The notes below the pieces were generated by a model. It saw only the letters and a program-made list of their open reading frames with translations, had not been told where the DNA came from and made no database searches. From contig NC_037271.1 in the NCBI RefSeq assembly GCF_000002425.4, positions 12,098,786-12,162,785 on the forward strand: a stretch of DNA of 64,000 bases. Direction: 5' to 3'. This stretch comes from Physcomitrium patens (lineage: Eukaryota; Streptophyta; Bryopsida; Funariales; Funariaceae). Shown in pieces: positions 48,466 to 64,000 of this stretch. A program made the position numbers and the translations under genes. How positions within the stretch are numbered: the stretch's first letter is position 1; each line of letters begins with the position of its first letter.

Positions 48466-49313
48466 TGTATTTAATATTTTTTTATAATTAATAATTTATT
48501 AATTTAATTAAATATTTTATTATAATTTTATTTTTAAGTCATATTAAAGATGATAGATATCTAACTCTAATTTAAAATTTTACACAAATAAAAATTTTAA
48601 GATGATATTTAATTAAAAACTAATACAAATAAAATTTTAAATTGTTACAAATGTGTTGAAATGTATTCCTTTTCTATTTTTTTTAAAAAATATGTTATTA
48701 AAAATATTGATATTATTCAATGAGCACAAGTAATATAAATATTTATAAATAAAATTAATAAATAATATTTTTAATAAGAAATGGTAAAAGAATTTAGATA
48801 AAAATAGGATCTATGGATATATAATAAAACCATAGTAATTTTCTTAAAAAGTTTTCTATTTCCTAAAAATCATTGTAGAAGCATCTTAAAAATTATTCAT
48901 TTTATCTCCATGTTTAACAATCCATAATAAGCTTCGAAATGATCGTTTTTTAGCTAATATATAAAAGTAAGATTGAAAATATCCTCAATCTTATCAAAAT
49001 ATATCTTATATTCTAATCTTATTTTAAAACTTATTATAAACTTGATCTTTAACTATAATTATTCTAATAACTCTTTAGTTTATAAAATATATTTTATTTT
49101 GGTTTAAATTCTTTATTCTTGGTTTTATATGAATATTTTGTCTTTTTTTAATTTTCTTAAATTCATATTTTTAATTTTTCGACAAGACTAATAATTGTAA
49201 GATTAGAGCTTAATATTTCTTTGAAAATAATAAATTTATATGATTTCCTTAGAAGCTTCAAATGACTATAAAAACTTTTATTTAACTTCTATTAAATTAA
49301 TATGATGACCATC

Positions 49314-49373
<60 letters not shown>

Positions 49374-50340
49374 AATTTTTTTATTAAATTTATTTATAGA
49401 AAAGTATAAGAATATATAAAGCAAAAATATAAGAATATATAAAAGAATTTTAGCAATGACAATCAACATATAGAATAAATAGTTATAAAAACACAAAGAT
49501 CTTGCAAGTTTTTACATCAATTGTTCTATCATTAGTGATTTGTTCTTATTGTAAGTCATTAACAAAATATAACAACATATATTAAGAAGTATATTTTTTT
49601 ATTATAGTTTTTAAAATTTTAAAAAATAAAATTTAATTTATAATTTATTTATAAAAAAATCAAATGATATATTTATATATATATATACACATAAAATATT
49701 TTAGAATTATTTTTTATTATAATTTAATTTTAAATATGATAATAAAATAAAATTAATTTTTTTTAAGGTAAATATAATATATTTTAATTAGATATAATAT
49801 TATTATAAATATATACAAATGATTGGATTTATTCTATTTATTCTTAAAAGACAGATCTAATCTAGTTATAGATTAACTTGATTATAAAAATCTCAAATAT
49901 TAATTGTCAATAAGAATCTTTAATCATTTTTTGTTTTTTATAGTATATATTTTATACAATTTTTATTTCATATTACATATTGTTCTTGAAATGAAAAAGA
50001 ACAATTATTAATATAATTCAAATATCTTTGCCTTCTACCAAAAGAAATTCCATATATAGTGAGTATTATTATTATAATTTTTTAAATCTAAAAATTTACA
50101 TCTTTTATTCAAGACATGAATGAGAAAAAAACTTCAAGAAGACTCTGCACATTTATTTTATTGAAAGAGAGAAAGTATATATAAAAAATAGATATAAAAT
50201 AAAAATATAATAAAATAGTTGTGCCAATTGTAAAGATCTTAAAGAATTTTAAACCAAGATTAGAATACAAAAAATATGTTAATAAGATTAAAAATGGCCT
50301 TTGTCTTATTTTCCAATGTAATAATTATTAAGAAGGTTTA
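48466..50340. other. AT-rich DNA with a worn LTR remnant
   Basis: No gene is supported. At about 48780-49175 there is a probable old plus-strand LTR: TATATAAA at 48958, an AATCTTATCAA word at 48987-48997, and, after the LTR end, TCGACAAGACT at 49179-49189 followed by TAAGATTAGAGCTT, which resembles the sequence just inside the 5' LTR of D. A long (TA)n tract lies at about 49317-49371. Confidence 0.5.
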
Positions 50341-50848
50341 TATCAAGGTCATGAATCTTAAAGAATTAAAATATTAATACAGTCTTTTGTCATTCGAAGA
50401 TGATATGGCATTAAACTAAAATGGCTATTATTAAAGACAAGAAGACAAGAAAGTTTTGAAACAAGACTAAGAATTAGAAAGGTTTTGACAAGAGTGAAGA
50501 AGGCTTCACTCTTGCCTCCATATATACTCTCAATTAGGAGCTAAATGGCAATGTTTTACATGACCTCCAAAACATGTTGACTTTAGAAGACATATATCTT
50601 TACTTGCAAGGCAAGTTTTCTATATATTCACTACAGAGTTAGCTTGGTCTTCTAGCTACCAACAAGTAATTAACTTGTTGACCAAGTTTCTAAGCTATTA
50701 ATCAATTATAAATACATGTAAAGTCAATACAACATCTATGAAACTTCTAATAAGCTTTTCTAAAAAATATTATGAAATAAATATTCTTTTATTCACTTTT
50801 ATTTAATCATATAGGAAAATATTAGAGTAAATATTCATGTCCATGATA
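50341..50848 (-). repeat. Solo LTR of the same superfamily
   Basis: 508 bp. On the plus strand it starts TATCAAGGTCATG and ends CCATGATA. It is closest to the LTRs of element A. The RNA-start 11-mer is perfect (TTGACAAGAGT at 50485-50495 on the plus strand) and lies 31 bp from the TATA box (start at 50526, minus). No internal region is attached on either side, so it is a solo LTR left by recombination. Flanks GTTTA and GTCTT match poorly, so a target duplication is not proven. Confidence 0.82.
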
Positions 50849-51221
50849 GTCTTGTAGAAGCTTTTACATAGACTACTAGGCTTATTTCTTAAGCATGAAG
50901 TTGTAGATTGCTTTTAATTCAACCTTTTAATAGCAAGAATATTATTGGATAAGTTTCAATAAGCATGCAACATATCATTATAATTCAAAATATCTAATCC
51001 ATCTCTATAATACTTCTTAAATGCTTCTTAAGAAATATAATATCTATTTAATATATTTCTACCTATTTTTTTTTAGTTCTATTTATTTCTATTTTCTTAA
51101 ATAATATAGACATCCATTATATCTTTAAAGGATATAGATATAATAGATATTTATAACATTTAAACAAATAGAAATAAGTAGAAGTAGATAAAAACACACT
51201 AAGTAGATAAAAACTTTCTTG

Positions 51222-51252
<31 letters not shown>

Positions 51253-52753
51253 TCAAATGTGTATTAAATCTATAGATTATTTTAAAATTATCAGGTATTT
51301 ATAGAAACTTCTTTTATAATTTTTTCACATTTAGAAACCTCTTATAGGATTGATTTACAACTAAGTTGCTTAAACTACAAATCTTTGATTTTTGGGAACT
51401 TTTACAAAAAAAGATACTATATATGAAAGCAAGATTATGGCCATCTTTGATTATGTCTTTGCATTCTTTGTATTTTGGTTTAATTCAAGTTTCTCTTATT
51501 ACTTTTCATTTAATAATATTTACAACATGTTCATCAAGTTCTAAGTCGGTTCCTTCCAACCTCAACTTTCTTTCACAAGTCAAAAAGAATAGAAAAGAAA
51601 ACAAACAAACAAACAAAAACCAAATTGGGTTCAATGGAGAGCATCTTTTGCCACTTTTGAACTTAGCAACATATCAAATTGGTATTCAAGTGCTTCACAT
51701 CAGTTGCTAAAGCACACAACAAGAGAAGAAGCTGGTGGTAATTCCTTGCATGAAAATGCAACACTCTCCAGCTCCTCATTAATTGAAACAATGCCATCTC
51801 TTGTTTCGACCAACAGCACTATATCTTAGAAGAGGATTCAGGTGAGCAAGGTGAGGAAGAAAAACATGATCAGGTCCAAATCTCTCGACGTGTGAGCTGA
51901 TCAGGAAAATCAGTAGCTTAACGTGCAGAATGGAGGAGAAAATTGCACCGTTTTATGCTGTTTCTTATCTTGTTGACAAAATTGTATTTTGTGATGACGT
52001 TTTAGCGTTGCCGTCTAGTAGGATCACTCAGGCCCTGCAAAGGACTGTATTCATGGGTGTCCTCCGAGAACAGAAGGTCTGTGCATCATGTGTCAGACTG
52101 TTGATTACAAGCTTTCAAACCAGCTTTCGAGCGTTGGTTGTTGTAACAGTCGCATGCAGTTCAATGGACTCCTCCATGAGGTCAACTGGGTTGGGAATAT
52201 CATTGAAGAATATCGGCAGTTGCTCGCTATCTGGTGCCTCTGGTAGTTAAAATCTTGAATAGTGTTTCGTCTCGTCAGTTTCGCTCACTGTCCCTTTGCT
52301 ATCACATAAATAACTATGTCAGTTTTCAGGTGCTTTGAGTGTCTTATGCAAGGGTGGGCAATGTCAGTTAAGGGCTCAATCCACGTAGGGGATCTCAGTG
52401 CATCGGATTAATGTGAGCGACAGCCTCAAGAGGAGCCAAACATTTTGCATTCACAGCCAATTCGCTTTTCCATCACGGAGATTGCAAAACTTTATTTATA
52501 TGTTCTTACAGCTATGTAGTTTTTATAAATCCGCACGGACCGAGACAATATGGGTGTCGCCAAACATCTTGTGCACACGGCGACAAAGTTCTGTATGCAC
52601 TTAGGTTGACTATCGATCGTCTGGCTTAATCTATAGAGGACATATCTCCAGTTCTGTAAACTTAGAAATCAAAACGCAGCAACACACCAACTGTCCGACG
52701 TAAGAGTAACATGCGTCGCGGCGCAAATGTTTCTATATTGATCGATATCAACA
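50849..52753. other. Intergenic DNA between the solo LTR and the nsLTP gene
   Basis: AT-rich to about 51700 with a (TA)n run at about 51226-51252, then moderate GC, probably including the 3' UTR of the minus-strand nsLTP gene near its right end. A minus-strand stretch 52239-52115 reads as 41 codons of normal composition after a splice-acceptor-like site, but it has no known homologue that I recognise (see findings). Confidence 0.5.
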
Positions 52754-53217
52754 CTACTGGCCTCCTGGAATGACGACACCTGCACATATGATAACGGATC
52801 GACCACGTTCGTCATGTCACATTGCGCATGAGATAACGGAATGTGCAAAAACAAGACATGAGAACACGAAGGTGAACGACGAGGTTGTAAGACAATCGTA
52901 CCGTTGCACACGATGCCAGCCTTGTAGGTGAGTTGGCACTTCTGAGGAATGTATTTTGCGAACTCCACTTTGGCGCCTGACTGCTGTTGGCTACTCGCGG
53001 CAGCGCAAAGGCAGTCCTCGCCGGTGTTCGTGGCGAAGGAACTCAATGCTCTGCAGCATGCTGCGGAGGGTTGGACGTTCGCTTTCGCCGCCGGCAAGCA
53101 CGGCGCTAATATCGACAGATTTCTGCCTCCGCATTGCGCTTGGGATTCGACGTTCACCACGGCGCTGAGTCCCACCAGCACCACTAGCAGCAACACGACG
53201 TTCATTTTCATCGCCAT
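52754..53217 (-). CDS. Non-specific lipid transfer protein, 113 aa
   Basis: Two exons, 53217-52902 and 52779-52754, with a 122-bp GT-AG intron. They join in phase to give a C-terminus VCNGVVIPGGQ typical of the family; unspliced reading gives an unrelated 69-residue tail, so the splice is preferred. A signal peptide covers about residues 1-27 (MAMKMNVVLLLVVLVGL...). The eight-cysteine motif is complete: C29, C40, C54-C55, C69-x-C71, C94, C104, forming four disulfides around a lipid cavity. It is secreted to the cell wall; members carry fatty acids or phospholipids and serve in cuticle formation or defence. It is divergently arranged with MCM4. Confidence 0.94.
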
Positions 53218-53749
53218 GATCTAGATCCTAGCAACAGGAATACGCAGACAATAACAAGCAATCGATCACAGCTTGAAGATCTCCTACTGCTCCAGTTGCA
53301 CCAAAGCTGATATTCATATTTATCTCCGTTACAATCGCTAAGGTTGGTCGACTTTCACATCTTTCAGGATCGTCGAGGTACCACTTACAGACAACTCAGT
53401 CACTGTAATGCTAAAGAGCCACCCTACCGATCGCGACACTATTACAGTAATCGTACTCTAAATGTCTAGATTGCAGGATTCATGGCGTCACTTTAGCCTC
53501 CATCAAAATTCCAATTACTGAACTGCTTTCGCTATTGCATCAGAAATTTCGTGAAGTACTCACCGTCTGTGACACAGTGCGCCTGTTTTAGCCCGTGGAT
53601 GGCCGCTGTGCGGGGTACACTTGCGATTGATTTGTGGTGCCTTACTACCCGAAGGATTTAATAATCTGAGTCAGACTGATCCATGGCCCGTTTCGATTTA
53701 ATCTACCTTAAGGAATCGCTGATGGCCATGGAGTCGACCAGCCGTAGCC

Positions 53750-53757
53750 TTCCCGCC
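53750..53757 (+). promoter_or_regulatory. E2F-type site
   Basis: TTCCCGCC fits the E2F core TTSSCGSS. It lies upstream of MCM4, a known class of E2F target. Confidence 0.6.
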
Positions 53758-53810
53758 TTTTATGGGACGCCTACGTGGATGCCAGATCGGATTTTTCAGG
53801 GGGTCATCTT

Positions 53811-53820
53811 GGCGGGAAAA
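53811..53820 (-). promoter_or_regulatory. E2F-type site
   Basis: GGCGGGAAAA is the reverse complement of TTTTCCCGCC, a perfect E2F consensus, 53 bp downstream of the first site and in opposite orientation. Confidence 0.68.
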
Positions 53821-54246
53821 GTTGCCCTCCCTTCGTTCCCGTTTTGCATGCTTTGAGCAGAGGATTATCGGTTTTGCTTAGAAAACCTTTGAGTTTTCAA
53901 GGTTAGTTGCTGCGAGCATCCAATTGTAGCAGGCGTAGCGAAATGAAATGCCAGTGTAGAACTTGCTTGCCTCGCAACCGAGTGGTGGTTTTAAGAATTT
54001 GGGCCGTTTTGGAGTGTTTATGGTAAACTCGGCAGCTTCGCATTCTGGTTCAAGCTTGGATCAAACCCTATTGTGGGTTTAACAAGACTTTCGGAGGGAG
54101 CATCGGTGATGCACTCACGTGAGGAATTGCACCTCCTTGTTCTGCGACGGTTCCATTCTTTTTGGTTTTTAGTTTGCAAATCTTGATCGTGGAGTTGAGA
54201 AAAAGGGCGGTTCGTTGTCTTGAGGTGTTCTTGTTGATTGTTCGTC

Positions 54247-61302
<7,056 letters not shown>

Positions 61303-64000
61303 GACAGTTTCTAACTGTTCGAATCCATGAGCTATAACTCTGAACGAAAGGGAAAACCTCCAGTTTCCCATGCGCAATTCCCAGGTAGAAATGCTAAATT
61401 CGACTCTTATGAAAGCTGTGCTGGATCATTAAGTAATATGCGGCTTCAAGGTTCATCTCTTCAAACTTTTGGGTGGAGGAATAGTCCTTCTGTTCTCTAG
61501 GATTTTAGGTCCGCACAAGAGGATTCTTCCGGGTAGTGTTAAGGCTTAGAGCAGCAACTGTTCTGCAATCCTATGTCTGGATTTTCGTGTACAAATGTGT
61601 GTCATTTTTAGTGCTTTCAATTTACGAGTCTTGAATGTTGGCTTCTGTGCTACTGGTGATTTGACTTTGTCAGTGATGATTTTCAGAATGAAGTTATGCC
61701 TTCGGTGCATGTTGAAAGCCTTTTTTAGTGTATATTTTTTGGCTTATAATGGCGGAATATGTATTTCCTTCTTTCTTGAGTAAGTTGCAATCCTCTTTAC
61801 AACACACATTTTTATTAAAGCACTTCTTTCTTGAGTAAGTGCTTTATCTAAAATCGGACTTTTGATTAATTAAAAATTGCTGTGTGTTAACTTGCCTATT
61901 TATTTACTTTTAAAAAATAAAATTTATCATATTTATAAATATTTATTTATGCATATATAGTGATAAAATCATGTCAACAAACTATTTACAATTATAATAA
62001 TTGCATCTACTAAAACTTTTATTATAAGAATAAAAGTATTGCATTTTATATTAATGTATGGTGCACACAAATAGGTACATATTTATAATTTTATACTATA
62101 GAACTACATATTTATAATTTTATACTATAGAACTACATTATTATAATTCTATATTACATACTTAAATTATTGTATACATCACACTTTAGTTTATACATGA
62201 TAAATTTTATTTTTCATTAAAGTTGTGACATATGTTATTCAGGTTTTATCATTGTTATATCATATGTATTATATACAATATATATATTATTAGTATATAT
62301 TATATATAATAACAATGCTTTAATATTAAATATTTAGTATTCTTTTATTTTTTGTAACAATATATCTTTGTCTTTTTATCATGATTTATTTCATATATTA
62401 TAATATATGTTGTATTAATTACTTATATTAAAAAAATTATTTTTTTATAATTTTAGAATCTATTGTATTGATTATGTATTAAAATATTTTTTTAAAATAT
62501 AACATATCTTAGTCAAATATACAATATTTATATTATTATCTTTATTTTGTGATTAAACATGTAAATCTTAGATAGGACTTGCTTTATTGAGGAGATAAAT
62601 CATGACAAAACCTTAAAAAAATAATTCATTCTTGTATCATTGAAAGAAAGAAAGTAGACAAATAAAAAATAGAGATAAGAGAAAAAGAAATAAAATGGCT
62701 ATTATCATATCTAAAGTACCTAGAAAATCTTGAAGATAGATTGGAACACAAGAAAAGTATTGACAAGGCAAAAGATGGTCTCAATTTTGCTTCCATATAT
62801 ACTAGTTGTTAAAAAGGTCTAATAGAAGCTTTTTAGGGACTACAAGGCTTGCAGCTCAAGCATCGATTTGTAGGCTATGCAACTTTTTATCTTATTTGTA
62901 AAACTTTCTAAAGGTAAGAAACTTACAGAAACTTATAGAAGTTTCTATAAGTCAATAGCCATATGACATATCTATAAAAGTCTAAATATCTAATCTATGT
63001 CTAGCTTCTTGAAAAATAAATTTCTTTGAGAACTTATTTTTTTCATTAGACATGTGCATAATATTACTTTTATCTATAATATCATCACTTGTATTTGATA
63101 GAAACTTGACAATGTTAATGATGTCATTTAGAATATGAAAGCCAACCACATATAATGCACTTTGTAATAAATAAATTGTCAAAATGTTTTTAGAATATAA
63201 TATTTTTATTATTTATTTTTAAAATAATATTTTATTAGTTTGTAATAATTTGTATATAATCATATTATGTCATTAAAATATAAAAATATCATTTTATATC
63301 AAAATATTTTTAGAATATAAAAAATATCAATTATATCTATTATTACTAATTTTAATAAAATAAATTATATATAATAAATTTTGAAGTTTGTTTATAAATA
63401 TTTTATTATAACTTCAAAAATATAAAATATTAGAAGAATTATACTTCCAAAGCTCCTAAATCATCAATTTTATTTCTATCAAATTAAAATATAATATCTA
63501 ATTCTATAAATAAAAATATTTTTAAAACTAAAAAAAAAAGTACAACATATGCAATGCTTATTTTTTTATTATTGCTATTGTTAAGGATATACGATACAAA
63601 AGACCAAACAAAAAGTTGAATAGAAGAGTTTCAATAAGAAAGCTAGTATGAACTTGATTAATCTAGATGAGTACAAAGATCAATACTAAGAAAGGTATGA
63701 TAAAGCTCTAAGAGATGTATTGTTAAGACTAAGGATCTCCTCAGCCTTGATTCTAATATATACTAGATATTAAGAAGCTTCTCAAGAATTTTTTATATTA
63801 CTTGAAGATAAATCAACCTTAAAAAGCTTCTCAAGAAGTTTCCATATTGCTTGAATATAAAGCAATCTTAGAAAGCTTCTCAAGAAGTTCCTATATTGCT
63901 TGAAGACAAAGCAATCTTAAGAAGCTTCTTAAATAATTTCCTTAATCATCTTAAAACTTTTTTAGAATCTATTAGAATATTTTGAAACCTTTTAAGATCT
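61303..64000. other. MCM4 3' UTR and AT-rich intergenic DNA with LTR remnants
   Basis: Moderate GC continues to about 61780, probably 3' UTR, then the sequence is very AT-rich with no supported gene. A short tandem duplication of ACATATTTATAATTTTATAC lies near 62088-62130. Two minus-strand LTR-like remnants are suggested: about 62580-62820, with TTGACAAGGCA (62760-62770) beside CATATATAC, and about 63580-63790, with TTGTTAAGACT (63721-63731) beside ATATATAC. Both keep the RNA-start and TATA-box order of the family. Confidence 0.5.

Larger units (their letters stand above)
53218..54246. promoter_or_regulatory. Shared upstream region of nsLTP (minus) and MCM4 (plus)
   Basis: About 1 kb separates the two start codons. 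On the minus strand, GATAAATATG (53324-53315), about 100 bp before the nsLTP ATG, is a plausible TATA box. On the plus side two E2F-type sites lie about 430-500 bp before the MCM4 ATG: TTCCCGCC at 53750-53757 and GGCGGGAAAA at 53811-53820. Plant MCM genes are E2F targets, so S-phase control of MCM4 through these sites is a reasonable inference. Confidence 0.65.

Noticed and set aside
49317..49371. Long (TA)n tract as a possible origin or centromeric repeat
   Set aside because: It is a simple dinucleotide microsatellite like many others in the window, with no higher-order repeat.
52669..52901. Unspliced C-terminal extension of the nsLTP
   Set aside because: Splicing 52901-52780 gives the family-typical end VVIPGGQ in phase; the unspliced tail has no resemblance to nsLTPs.

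Overview
This is nuclear DNA of a land plant. The genes have many short introns with GT-AG borders, the gene set is plant-like (SOSEKI, a type II membrane prolyl 4-hydroxylase, an 8-cysteine lipid transfer protein, MCM4), and gene-rich blocks of moderate GC sit in very AT-rich DNA. A bryophyte, probably a moss, fits best, because Ty3/Gypsy chromoviruses are packed into AT-rich intergenic DNA around compact genes. That placement is inference, since no species-diagnostic marker was found.

Layout. 1-2766: 3' part of a decayed chromovirus (element E). 5990-11807: a SOSEKI (DIX-like) gene with a long leader and an apparent 4-nt frameshift. 13967-16476 (minus): an eight-exon prolyl 4-hydroxylase, 284 aa. 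20064-20135: tRNA-Pro(CGG). 24022-48465: a nest of four related Ty3/Gypsy elements. Element A is the oldest. B (25329-37605) and C (37836-44224, minus strand) both lie inside A, and D (26381-32725, the youngest) lies inside B. 50341-50848: a solo LTR of the same superfamily. 52754-53217 (minus): a two-exon nsLTP, 113 aa. 54247-61302: a 22-exon MCM4, 901 aa, with two E2F-type sites in the shared upstream region. Most of the rest is AT-rich intergenic DNA with microsatellites and worn LTR remnants.

The most interesting part is the retrotransposon family. All five copies carry, between the chromodomain and the polypurine tract, an extra reading frame of exactly 423 nt (140 codons plus stop) that I cannot assign to any family. 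The family also appears to self-prime. A TATA box lies 31 bp before an 11-nt ACTCTTGTCAA at the predicted 5' end of the RNA, and the perfect complement TTGACAAGAGT lies 2 nt after the 5' LTR, the arrangement known from Tf1 of fission yeast. Two copies also keep a canonical -1 slippery heptamer in the Gag frame just before the Gag stop. So one family appears to combine self-priming, Gag-Pol frameshifting and an undescribed third protein. Every copy here is inactivated by stops and small indels. A tract of about 480 bp that is nearly identical between the oppositely oriented elements B and C suggests gene conversion.

All exon borders were read by eye from splice consensus, phase and family knowledge. 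No alignment or database search was run.
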